Assembly: GCF_036711975.1 (NCBI RefSeq)
Contig: NC_091972.1
Coordinates: 28,897,001 to 28,961,000, forward strand
DNA length: 64,000 bases
Direction of reading: 5' to 3'
Origin: Onthophagus taurus
Lineage: Eukaryota; Arthropoda; Insecta; Coleoptera; Scarabaeidae
A program made the position numbers and the translations under genes. The notes under the pieces are model-generated. The model was not told where the DNA came from. It was given only the letters and a program-made list of their open reading frames with translations, and did no database searches. How positions within the stretch are numbered: position 1 is the first letter of the stretch; each line of letters opens with the position of its first letter. This document shows positions 44,500 through 55,050 of the stretch, piece after piece.

Positions 44500-47400
44500 A
44501 GCTCTTCCGAAGAAGAGGAACCTACCCCGAGAGGAACCTACGATGAACCCGGAGATGCAAACAGCGGAACCTGTCGTCAACAAGATGAACTTGACAAACA
44601 TCATCAACCCATTGATAGGGGTGGAAGGACAGAGCGATCGCAGCCAACCAACGACACACTCCCTGCAGCCACCTGAAAGCAACCCTATGCGTACACATCA
44701 ACAACAAGCAAACCACGGCTCTCGTAGATTCAGGGGCAACCGTCAATTTCATTGTTATGGATATCGTTGGTAGCTACCTAAAAGAAAATTATCAAGCAAA
44801 ACTAGCAGATCCCAACAGCAAACTCGAAATCCTGGACTCGACAACCGTCAGATTTTCAATCGACAACGTTGAATTTACTGAAGAATTTCTGGTGGTCCCG
44901 CGACTGTCGCACCCCATCATTCTCGGCGAACCCTGGCTTCTTCGTGAGGGAGTGCTGTTGGATTTCCAGCGAAGATGTCTTTACGCTGGAAGGAAGCAAA
45001 GACAAACATTTTTCTGGACAACTTCCCAAGCTATCACCAACAAGATTCCCACGGACCGAATCAATATCAGAAGCGGATTTCCAGAAAAATACAAACAACA
45101 GTTAGAAAACACAATAAAGAGATTCGGAAACATCTTTTCCAACAACATCGGGACGACTACAGGATCAACACAACACAAATGAAAACTGATATCTCACTCC
45201 AAACCTTTCCAATCACCCCCGTACCACTATCCTACACAGACCAAGGAAATCATTGCCGGGAGGTGGAAAGGATGTTGGAGGAAGGCATCATCGAACCCAG
45301 CCAGTCGAATTATTCATCACCGGTGGTAATAGTAAAGAAAAAAGACGGAGCCGCGAGATTTTGCGTGGATTATCGAAAATTAAATTCGCAAACTAAAGAT
45401 GAATCATCGGCCCTTCCTATCATATCTGAAGCACTGCGAGACCTCAGCAGAGCTACAGTGTTCTCCGTGTTGGATTTGAAATCCGGATATTGGCAGATCC
45501 CGATGGCAAAAGGATCCAAGCACCTAACAGCGTTCACCACACCAGACGGGGCAACATACCAGTTTAAGGTGATGCCTTTTGGCCTCAAAAATGCGCCGGC
45601 CACCTTCCAGAATTTAATGACGAGGGAAATGCTACCAGGGTATCTCAGGAAGTTTGCATTCGTCTACCTCGACGATGTCATCATATACAGCAACAGCTGG
45701 GAAGAACACATACTTCACATACATCTGGTTTTCGAAAGATTGCAAATCCACAATTCGCATCTCTCGCCAGAAAAGTGTCAACTTGGGAAGACGACGATAG
45801 AATATCTCGGCCACCGCATCGTCCCTGGTGGTATCGAGCCCTTGACTTGTCACGTGGAAGGAATTAAAAATGCCACACAACCCAAAACAAAAAAACAACT
45901 GAGAAGCTTCTTGGGTCTCTGCGGTTGGTTACGAGAATTCATACCTCGATGTGCCGAAATTCTTCAACCCCTAACAGATTTACTCCGCGGCAATAAGCCT
46001 TTCAAATGGACCTCCGAAGCCGAAGAAGGATTCCAAAACATTAAGAGGAACTTGGAAAAACCCCTCCACCTCCATCGTCCGAACTTCAAAAAACGATTCG
46101 TGTTACAGACAGACGTCAGCGCCAAAGGGATCGCAGCGGTCTTATACCAGGAAGTGGAGAACCAGAGAGAAATTATCGGTTTTGCGAGCGCTCGACTTAA
46201 TCCGACACAAGAGAAGTACCATGCAAACGAATTGAAGTGCCTGGCTGTAGTCTGGGGCATGAAACATTTCCGACCCTATCTAGAAGATCGGTCTTTCACA
46301 CTACGAACCGACAGCCGTAGTTTGCTATGGCTGAAAACTCATTCTAACCAAAATACCAAACTCACACGATGGTCCCTATTATTGCAAGAATTCAACTTCG
46401 GAATAGAACATGTATCGGGCGAGAAGAACGAATTACCAGATTTCTTGTCAAGAGAACCGGCACAACAAACACTGACTGACAACGACGAGGTATAAACAGA
46501 ATGTTACCACCTGGAAACAAAACCGTACCAGCTACGCAAGAAGAACAACCTTTCGTCGCCGCCATCGCTGTGGCGGACCTGATTAAAGAAAACCAGAAAA
46601 AGAATCATCACGCAAAAGACCTCATCCATGCGTGGAATAATATACATACTAACGGCTCTACGAACTCGACCGAAGAAAAAATCCTAAGGGAATACGTGGT
46701 TGCTGACGGCCTGCTTTGGCGAAGAAATGATGACGGCAACAGACTCGTCGTACCCACAGACATGCAGGAGCACGTATTATTCGCGTACCACGATTCACCG
46801 AGTGCAGGGCACCCAGGAGCGGAAGAAACTACACGAGCCATAGCACGTCACTGGCTAAACTTGGACGACGATGTTCGTCAACACGTACGCACCTGTTGGG
46901 CGTGTGCCTCTTCGGCCACATGAGCCCACAATACCCTGGGAAGTGATTGCGGTGGATCTAATGGGACCATATAATGCTACCACTACTGGTAACCGCCACA
47001 TACTGGTTATCACAGACTTGTTCAGCCGCTGGGTGGAGGCGTTCCCCATTCAAAGGACGGACACCGCAGACGTCATCCGTGTAATGGACATAGAAGTATT
47101 CCCACGATTCGGATACCCCAGGGCTATCCTTTCCGACAACGGCCTACAATTCATATCCATCGAATGGGATGCTGCACTCCGACGGTGGGGATGTCTTCAA
47201 TGGACTACGCCGATATACCACCCCCAAGCCAACCCGACAAAACGACGAAAACAGGACTTAAAAAAATGCCTACGTCATATACGTAATAATTGGGGCAAAC
47301 CGCTCTATTCAACATCCGTTCTCGAAGGAATGCCGCAACGAAACAAACACCGGCTCTTATGCTATTGGGTTACGAGCTCCGTAAACCTGGAGAATGGTTC

Positions 47401-47733
47401 GCCGAAGATACCGCACCCAACCAAGCCCCTAACGGAGAAGATAGAAGACAAGAACGAATAGCCCATATGAACGAGCATAGATACCGGCAACGGTACGCAG
47501 GAGAGGTTCCTCCACGAATTCAATTCACACCCGGTGATAAAGTCATGGAACGCAGCCATAAAATACCTCTTAAGCCCTTCTCACCACGTTGGAACGGACC
47601 TCACATCATTATCAGTACCGCCGAAACCAACACTTATTGAGTTAGATGGTTCAACACCGCGGAAGCCACCAAGGTCCACGTGAACGATGTTCGTTCGGCA
47701 CCTCCCACGCCGACAACGAGTCCGACTACCCGG
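44500..47733 (+). pseudogene. pol: Pol of the outer gypsy element, frameshifted
   Basis: Protease: LVDSGATVNFIV at about 44720, then VVPRLSHPIILGEPW. A frameshift near 45180 leads to RT ([38 protein letters not shown] and FVYLDDVIIYS at about 45655) and RNase H (QTDVSAKGIAAVLYQ). A stop at 46495, then the integrase zinc finger with HPGAEETTRAIARHW (46501-46923). A further shift gives the integrase core (WEVIAVDLMGPY, SDNGLQF and HPQANPTKRRKQ), and another near 47290 the C-terminal GDKVMERSHK region. It aligns throughout with the intact pol at 55051-58326. Three frameshifts and an internal stop make it dead. Confidence 0.85.
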
Positions 47734-47739
47734 CGCGGC

Positions 47740-47750
47740 CTCTTGAGGGT
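47740..47750 (+). repeat. Target-site duplication of HJ copy 2' (left)
   Basis: CTCTTGAGGGT, repeated at 48991-49001. The two mark the reversed HJ insertion between the gypsy pol and its 3' polypurine tract. Confidence 0.8.
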
Positions 47751-48990
47751 AAGCGGTGAACGGTGAACATGACGGGCCTCTTGAGGTACCTGGAATTTCT
47801 TCCCTGACCCTCTTCATCGGACCTAAAACAAACGGAAAATATATTACAAAATTTTCACTAATTAATAGTGACATCGGAAGTGGAATTGGGAAGGACAGTC
47901 GGACTCCTGGATCGTCAGACGAGAAGCAGCCTTGGCCGTTTGTGGCGAAGGTGTTCAACGTCGTAATCCGTTAATCCCGCTAGGAGGGGATAGGAGGGGA
48001 TTGGTGTGGTTTTCGAGCCGTGTAAACTCGGTACTGGCCTTGTCACGAATGAACTCCTCGATGGTCACCATCTGGGAATCATTGTGCAGTGTCGCATTAC
48101 TGACAAACCAAGGTGCATCAAATGCCATCCTTAGGACCTTGTTCTGAACAACTTGGAGTTTTTGCACGTGCGAGTGCGCGGCGTAACCCCAGACTGAAGA
48201 AGCGTATGTCATCGCAGGTCTGATAACTGCTTTATAGAGTCGAATCTTCCGGAGAGGATCCAACTTACTTCGGCGATTTATCAGAGCGTGCAGATTGACC
48301 AGAGCTACCTTCGCCCGGTTCGCCATGGCCTCGATGTGACTTTTCCAAGTTAGTTTAGAGTCCAGAATGACACCCAAATACCTGGTTTCGGAATGCCAGG
48401 GAAGCTCGTTCCCTCGCAGTACCAACGCATCGGGGGGTCTCTGTCTACGCCGAGTAAAGAGTACTGCGGTACTTTTATCAGCGTTGATTTTGACCCGCCA
48501 CTTTGCGAAGTAGTCTTGCAGCTGATCCGATGCTGTCTGCAGTCTACGAGCGGCGATCTCGGGGGACCAAGATCTGCTGTAGATGCACACATCGTCGGCG
48601 TACATCGCTAACTGAGTGCCCTCGCACCGGGGTAGGTCGCTAACAAAGCGCAATTTCAATGCGCGCCTTCCTACCGCCAAGATAGGACGCGATCAATTGA
48701 ACCAACGCCAGGGGCACGCCCGCTTCTAGCATTTTGAACAAAAGTCCTTCATGCCATACTTTGTCGAACGCCTTGGCAACATCCAAAAGCGCCGCACAAG
48801 TGCTTTGCTTTCGATTGAAGCCTTCGGTTATGTATTCGACAAGTCGCAGTACCTGGTGTACGGTCGAATGTTTGGGTCGGAAACCAAACTGTTCATCCTG
48901 AATGAGGTTAGGATCTTGAACGGATCTTTGTAGCCTCGTCTGGACGACCCTCTCACATACCTTGCCGAGACAAGAAAGCAAACTGATGGG
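47751..48990 (-). mobile_element. HJ copy 2', 5'-truncated, inserted in the gypsy element
   Basis: Minus-strand HJ from the RT region (PISLLSC, 48990 side) to the 3' tail at 47751 (two GTTCACC units and a mutated GCTTACC). It starts at the same base as copy 2 and carries the same flank, so both descend from one insertion duplicated in inverted form. About 80-90 nt are deleted near 48645-48655, removing the GVPQGSLLSP region, and a 10-bp duplication near 47990 shifts the C-terminus. Confidence 0.88.
47955..48990 (-). pseudogene. HJ copy 2' ORF2 fragment
   Basis: RT palm from PISLLSC through KAFDKVWH, then the deletion and frameshift, then SDLPRCEGTQLAMYADDVCIYS to near the C-terminus, which is altered (ENHTNPLLSPPSGING). 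The YADD remains, but with PQGS and the endonuclease lost it cannot function. Confidence 0.8.
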
Positions 48991-49011
48991 CTCTTGAGGG
49001 TTGTCGGGGGT

Positions 49012-49250
49012 TGTTGAGGGGATGGTTACCGTCCCTTCGAACACTGGGAAGACCGCGCCGAATGGTTGGACGCACCCCATTGGTTGGAATTCATCAAGCT
49101 GGGATAAACAGGAAGGCCGTTCGACTCAGAGGATATTATATTACAAATATCGTTACTACTAATCTTGCGAAAAAATATTCTAAATAAAAAACCCTGTTAA
49201 GTGTTGTTGAGAGTTTGACTCCATCACGTGTTTCCTGTCCCTCCCATCTC
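49012..49250 (+). repeat. 3' LTR of the outer gypsy element
   Basis: TGTTGAGGGG...CCCATCTC, preceded by the purine/GT tract that in the related element at 54709 directly precedes the LTR. It seems to lack the terminal TCA. Its inverted twin is 18019-18257. Confidence 0.75.
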
Positions 49251-49515
49251 CGGTAACGAACATCTCTTCAAAAGACGCACGTCTTTACCCGAAAGGTTCT
49301 AGTTCTAGTTTAATTAACACCGGCCGTGAAAGTCTTCGTACTTATATTATCAACCTTTATGAGGAGGATATTATCAAACAAATTAACGATCTCGACAACT
49401 TATGTACAACTTATGTATATACAACTTACAAGGATCGCACTTACATATATTACCTACTATTAACTTAAAAATATTATAAATTGCGACAATATTCTTTATT
49501 CAGATACTAATTTTT

Positions 49516-49531
49516 GGTTCTGAAAAGAACC
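49516..49531 (-). terminator. Histone mRNA 3' stem-loop of H2B copy 2
   Basis: GGTTCTTTTCAGAACC on the minus strand, 40 nt past the stop. Confidence 0.95.
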
Positions 49532-49571
49532 GGTCGTAGTTTGGTAGGGAGGGGGATGTTTATATCGCCAT

Positions 49572-49943
49572 TTATTTGGAACTTGTGTACTTAGTAACGG
49601 CCTTGGTGCCTTCGCTTACAGCGTGCTTTGCCAATTCTCCAGGTAACAGAAGTCTGACGGCAGTCTGGATTTCTCGACTGGTGATCGTTGATCTTTTGTT
49701 GTAATGAGCCAAACGGGATGCTTCAGCGGCTATCCTCTCGAAGATATCGTTCACAAAACTGTTCATTATACTCATAGCTTTGCTCGAAATACCGGTATCG
49801 GGATGAACTTGTTTCAATACCTTGTAAATGTAAATAGCGTAGCTTTCCTTTCTCTTGCGTTTCTTCTTCGTATCGGTTTTCGATATATTTTTCTGCGCTT
49901 TACCCGCCTTTTTGGCTGCTTTCCCACTAGTTTTCGGTGGCAT
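49572..49943 (-). CDS. H2B: Histone H2B, copy 2
   Basis: 123 aa, full length and identical to copy 1 except for Lys to Thr in the basic tail ([12 protein letters not shown]). It is the mirror image of the 17326-17697 gene, with the same 5' leader and TATA region (TTTATAAA at 50063-50056, minus) and the same 3' stem-loop. Divergent from H2A copy 2. Both genes of this pair keep complete promoters and should be functional. Confidence 0.98.
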   Translation of the reverse strand: MPPKTSGKAAKKAGKAQKNISKTDTKKKRKRKESYAIYIYKVLKQVHPDTGISSKAMSIMNSFVNDIFERIAAEASRLAHYNKRSTITSREIQTAVRLLLPGELAKHAVSEGTKAVTKYTSSK

Positions 49944-50039
49944 TGTTGTTGTTCGTTGATTAGTTAATAAAATTTATCGGTGATAAGACTATCGACAGTA
50001 ACGACAGTACACTACAGTAAGTATGCAGTGTTATAAAAA

Positions 50040-50185
50040 TGGCCTGTTTTTGCCGTTTATAAAGTGGTAGCGTCGTATCAGTAGGTGACGCCTCCCGTTG
50101 CTACCGCTTGGCTGACGGCCGCTATTGGTCGAACCGTCGGCGCAGTTGGGTATATATATTTGAAAAACCTGTATTCCGCTCAGCT
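50040..50185. promoter_or_regulatory. Divergent H2A/H2B promoter region, copy 2
   Basis: H2A side: TATATATA at 50151-50158 and the intact start region ATTCCGCTCAGCT (50173-50185), 22 bp after the first T of the TATA; the predicted start, about +31, lies inside it. H2B side: TTTATAAA at 50063-50056 on the minus strand. This is a second empty-site reference for the HJ insertions upstream of H2A copy 3. Confidence 0.75.
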
Positions 50186-50274
50186 CTATATTGAAACGTT
50201 GTCGACAAAGATATCGTTTACGTTGAAACATTTTGTTGAACATTTCGGCACGCTACCAAGTCAACTAATTGTAA

Positions 50275-50652
<378 letters not shown>

Positions 50653-50688
50653 TTTAATTACAACTTGGCCACACCATATTAACAAAAC

Positions 50689-50704
50689 GGCCCTTCTCAG
50701 GGCC
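50689..50704 (+). terminator. Histone mRNA 3' stem-loop of H2A copy 2
   Basis: GGCCCTTCTCAGGGCC, 36 nt past the stop. Confidence 0.95.
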
Positions 50705-50886
50705 ACAAAAAATATAGTCGAATAATGAACTATCGATGTCTGCTGCGGTGGTGTAATTTTGAATGTAACAGTATTGTTAATTCTAAATAACTCTTAAGTG
50801 ATAAACTTACCGAAAAATAACTTTCGATTTTTAAAGTTTCGATGTGACGTCATCAACAACGCTGACGACGTATTTTCACTACCACG

Positions 50887-50985
50887 GTTAACACATCTTG
50901 CGCGGGCACTTTGCTGCCAAAGTGTTACCGTGTAACGGGCATCAATACCGTGCAAAACGAGTTTAGTCGCGCAAGATGTGTTAAC
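50887..50985. repeat. Hairpin repeat downstream of H2A, copy 2
   Basis: Same 18-bp arms as 16273-16371, at 50887-50904 and 50968-50985. The arms are unchanged while the interior has several substitutions relative to copy 1. Confidence 0.85.
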
Positions 50986-51324
50986 ACTGGTCGTATTAAT
51001 TATTTTTTCCACATCCACGCACACAACACCAATAAGTAAAAATGAAACTTGTTGATATATACTATGACGCATATTTTCGGGTTTTCGACGTACAATGACT
51101 AAATCGTCTTTATTTACCAGTCCGATTCGAGCCTTGAAGAGAGCAACATCGCCTGGAGAGAAGTTGAAGAATTCGTCCGACCCGCTGCGTGAGCGAAGGA
51201 AGGGGGAAGGTTCATTTTCGACCTCGTCAAAGGCGTAATCCAGAGCAGATAAGTTTCTTTTGAAATTAAGAGCGCCCTTTTTAGGGTTGGGTTTGGTTTT
51301 CCAAACCGTTTTGAGGTGGCAGAA

Positions 51325-53268
51325 ATGCCTCTTAAAATGGAGAAGAAAACTTTATCCGCATCGTGTGTAGACTTTCGCTTGTTTGCAAGCGTGGTCGACA
51401 CACACATTATCGATAAGAACGGGACATTGACACCCGTTCCACCAAGCCGTCCGCCTTCCCCGTTGAAAGCGGCGACTAAATCTGCGCGTAAGGTCAGACC
51501 CGCCATCCCCGTGAAGGCGGCAACCAACGCTACCCCCGTTCTTGGCAAGACTGCCTCCCCTGTGGCGGCGGCAGCCAAATCATCAGGCCGCACCGCCTCC
51601 CTCGTGAAGGCGGCGACCAAGAAACCAGTTATTGGCAGAACTGCCTCCCCAGCGGAGGCGGCAGCCAAGGCAGGTATATCAGGCCGTACTGCTTCCTTAG
51701 AGGATGCGACGACCAGCGCGGCAGGCCGCACCGCCTCCCCTGAGCAGGTGGCGACCAAATGCACACGTAAGGTTAGTACCGCCATCCCCGAGAAGGCGAC
51801 AACCGAAACAACCCCCGTCCTTGGCAGCACTGCCTCCCCAGTGGAGGCGAAAGCCATAGCACCATCAGGCCGTACTGCTTCCCTCGCGGATGCGACGACC
51901 AGCGCGGCAGGGCGCACCGCCTCCCTCGAGGAGGCGGCGACCACCTCCACTCCGAGGTCATTCGCCGAGGCGTTGGCTTCCATCCCGGCGGGTAAAATGG
52001 ATGTCGACGTGGCAGTCGGTCCATCCAACGGGAAAAGAAAGGCCAGTAGCGACCTGGAGGACGAGTACTCGGAGGCCGTGCGTCCTCGATTGGAACACGT
52101 TTCCAAGCGGGTCCCCCCGGTAATCCTTCATGCGAAGGAAAACTGGGATTCCATTTCGGCGGAGATGGCGAGACTTCGGATCGCCTTTTCGAAAGCCAGA
52201 GCGGTTCCGCAAGGAATCAAGATTGAGCTCCCCACCGCGGAAGCCTATCGCGCCCTGGTGAAGATGTTGATGGCTGGTAAACACCAGTACCACACATTCT
52301 CTCTACCGGAGGAAAAGCCGTTAAAGGTGGTTTTTCGAGGCGTCCCTACCAGTATCGGGGAGGACAGCATTGCTGCCGACCTGAGAAAACAGGGATTCTG
52401 GCCCGATACGGTAAAACGTATGCGCCAGGGCTCTGAAAGGAGGCCGATCTCGTTAGTCCTGTGCGTCTTGAAAAAGACCGCGGACGCCAAACGGATCTTT
52501 GACCTCAAGACGGTCATGGCTTTAACCATAACTGTCGAGAGCGCCAAGAAGAAGACGGAAGTCGGCCAGTGTCATCGCTGTCAGCGTTACGGCCACTCCC
52601 AACGAATGTGCAACGGTGCACCTCGTTGCGTGAAGTGCGCTGGTGACCATCCGACGGCTTCCTGTGCCAAAGCAAAGGATGCGCCCGCCAAGTGCGTCCT
52701 TTGCGGTGGTCCTCATACCGCCAACTACAAAGGGTGCCCAAAACACCCGAAGGCGGCGGAAAAGAGGGCACCGGCGGCAGCCCCAAAGGTCAAAGCGACC
52801 GTTCTCCCGAAAGCACTTACTCAGGCGCAAAAGGGGGATAAAAAGGCTCCAGTAGTCGCGGCGAAACCCGTGAAAGCGGTTAGTAGTCAGACGAAAAAGC
52901 CCAAAGGCAACGCTAACGTCGCCCCCAAAGCGAACGCTCCAGCTACCAAGGTAGTTCGGAAAGAGGTCGCGGCGCCCAAAGCTAAGCTCAACGAGCCGAA
53001 GCAAAAGGCGACCGACGACCCCCCGAAGCTGTCGAGGTCGCAGAGGAGGCGTCGCAATAGGAGGCTTCGTAAAAGCGGGTCGATCGCGGTGGCTGAAACA
53101 CCATTCCCGGTCAATGTTGCGGCACAGGCGGCGGTTGAACCCCCAACCGACCCCCTCGTCAACATACTGGCGATGATGAGCGAGGTCATCCAAATCGACA
53201 AATCCGATAGGGACGCACGAGTTAAGTTGTGCGTCCAAATCATGTCCGAGATGATGAAACTCTTATGA
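51325..53268 (+). CDS. HJ copy 3 ORF1 (Gag)
   Basis: 647 aa from the same methionine as copy 1, with the same repeats, PRE_C2HC-type domain, three Cys/His knuckles and basic tail. Differences are few: for example IPLV to ISLV in the PRE_C2HC region, and PPKAPIQ to LPKALTQ in the tail. The frame is intact. Since ORF2 of this copy is interrupted, Gag could still be made but not the matching RT. Confidence 0.92.
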   Translation: MPLKMEKKTLSASCVDFRLFASVVDTHIIDKNGTLTPVPPSRPPSPLKAATKSARKVRPAIPVKAATNATPVLGKTASPVAAAAKSSGRTASLVKAATKKPVIGRTASPAEAAAKAGISGRTASLEDATTSAAGRTASPEQVATKCTRKVSTAIPEKATTETTPVLGSTASPVEAKAIAPSGRTASLADATTSAAGRTASLEEAATTSTPRSFAEALASIPAGKMDVDVAVGPSNGKRKASSDLEDEYSEAVRPRLEHVSKRVPPVILHAKENWDSISAEMARLRIAFSKARAVPQGIKIELPTAEAYRALVKMLMAGKHQYHTFSLPEEKPLKVVFRGVPTSIGEDSIAADLRKQGFWPDTVKRMRQGSERRPISLVLCVLKKTADAKRIFDLKTVMALTITVESAKKKTEVGQCHRCQRYGHSQRMCNGAPRCVKCAGDHPTASCAKAKDAPAKCVLCGGPHTANYKGCPKHPKAAEKRAPAAAPKVKATVLPKALTQAQKGDKKAPVVAAKPVKAVSSQTKKPKGNANVAPKANAPATKVVRKEVAAPKAKLNEPKQKATDDPPKLSRSQRRRRNRRLRKSGSIAVAETPFPVNVAAQAAVEPPTDPLVNILAMMSEVIQIDKSDRDARVKLCVQIMSEMMKLL

Positions 53269-54708
53269 TGACTCATCGAAGACCGAGAGTACCGCAATCG
53301 CTTGAGTTGGCTTATTGGAACGCCAACGGCCTTGTCTGTAAACAGAATGAACTTCGCGAGTTCGCCGAAAGGTACGACCTTGACGCGATACTCATTTGCG
53401 AAACCCATCTGCGAGCGGGCGACAGGCCACGGCTGCCCAATTATCGCTTCTATCGAAACGATAGAGTTGGAGCAAGAGGCGGCGGGACAGCCATCTTTGT
53501 AAGGACCAGTTTGGATCATTACGAAGATCTGACTCCCCCTCTTCAACATCTCGAAGCTACTACGATTGTGGTACGAACACTATCGGGGTGCGTCCGCTTG
53601 GTCGCCGCCTACAATCCGCCGAATCGGCGGTTGTTGGAAGACGATCTAACGGGTGTCTTGGATACGGACAAAGGCGTGGTTATCGCCGGCGACCTAAACG
53701 CTAAGCACCCATCGTGGAACAGTCGGATCGCAAACGCGAACGGTAAAATACTGCGGAGTTTTACCGACGAGACGGGCATTGTCACCGATGCCCCCGCCGA
53801 CCACACGTATTACCCGTCGAACGAAGGACAACGATCTGACGTTTTGGACGTGGTTGTAATTAAAGATGTCCGACTAGTTCATAGAGTTACCACGCTCAAC
53901 GAACTTAGTTCCGATCATCTCCCTGTGCTGCTGCAGCTAGGAGACGTCCCGGACGTTCGCGTCCCGGTTGAACGTTCCACTGTATCGTGGCCGGCTTTTA
54001 GCGACCACTTGCACCACAATATGGGACAAATACGACCGATCCACAACGCTCAGGAACTGGATGAGGCTGTTGAACGACTCACGGTCGCAATCGAGGATTC
54101 TCTTCGATACGCGACCAACACGATTCCCGTAAAGGACCATCGATGGGTGCTTCCGGTGCACATCAGGGAACTTATGCGGGAGCGTGATCGCGTCAGGCGG
54201 ACTTATCAGCGCAATTGGGATCCCGATCTCAAGCGTCGCTATAACCGTCTGCGCGGTGATGTGAGAAGGGAGCTCGCGGAGTTCCGATACGCGTCTTTCG
54301 ACGCCAAACTCGACGCCCTGAACACCGAAGACGATCACTCCTGTTGGAAGATGGTCAAGGTGCTGAAGGGGAACACGACGCGCATGCCGCCCATTCACGG
54401 TGAAACCGGAATGGCTTTCACTCTCGAAGAGAAAGCAGAGGCTCATGCCGATAACTTCGAAAACCAGTGCAGCCCGCTATGCGACGATGACGAAGATGAA
54501 GATTTCATCGATCGAGTCGAACGCGTAGTGAGTAGGCGGCTGGCCGTAGAAGATCGTCGGCATATCGAGCACGCTTCTCCGACCGAGGTGAAAGAGGCAA
54601 TCGCGAGATGTAAGTCGAAGAAGGCATCGGGACCGGACGGGATAGGAAACGCTGCTTTAAAGGCCATGCCTTTAAAAGCGGTCGTTTCGCTGACGGGAAT
54701 CATCAATG

Positions 54709-55041
54709 TGTTACGGTGGGTGTTGTTGTTAAACGCAACGGTTGGTTTGAAATGTTTATTTACAATATGTACAAGGGTTATATACAATTATATGCGGATA
54801 CGATGATGATGGTGGACGGAGAGAGTCGCAAGTAGGCGCCGTGGTTAAGGAGACGTGATCTTCTACTGCTACTAAAGTCGCTAATCGGTTGGAACTGGTT
54901 TCTGTTTGCCTTCACCCTTCTTTTAACCCCAAGGGTGGCTGGGGTGAACAAAAGCGTCCAATCGTTGAGCGGCACCGCTGTCCGAACTGCCGGACCAATG
55001 GCGTGGGCCGAACGGCGCCCGAGCGGTGGTTTGGGATAACA
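54709..55041 (-). repeat. 3' LTR of the gypsy element at 54709-58780
   Basis: 333 bp, TGTTACGGTGGG to GGGATAACA on the plus strand. Its last 28 nt are identical to 58753-58780. Confidence 0.85.
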
Positions 55042-55050
55042 CCCCCTCCC

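Larger units (their letters stand above)
39724..49250 (+). mobile_element. Gypsy element (outer), with two nested insertions
   Basis: 5' LTR 39724-39954, PBS at about 39957, a 3' internal region with pol (44500-47733), a polypurine stretch (GGTTGTCGGGGGT, interrupted by nothing but the nested HJ copy upstream) and 3' LTR 49012-49250. Interruptions: an LTR element at 40064-44489 and a reversed HJ copy at 47751-48990. Most of gag was lost before or during these events. The pol is of the same family as that at 55051-58326. The two LTRs differ noticeably, so the insertion is old or the LTRs have recombined with others. Confidence 0.75.
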
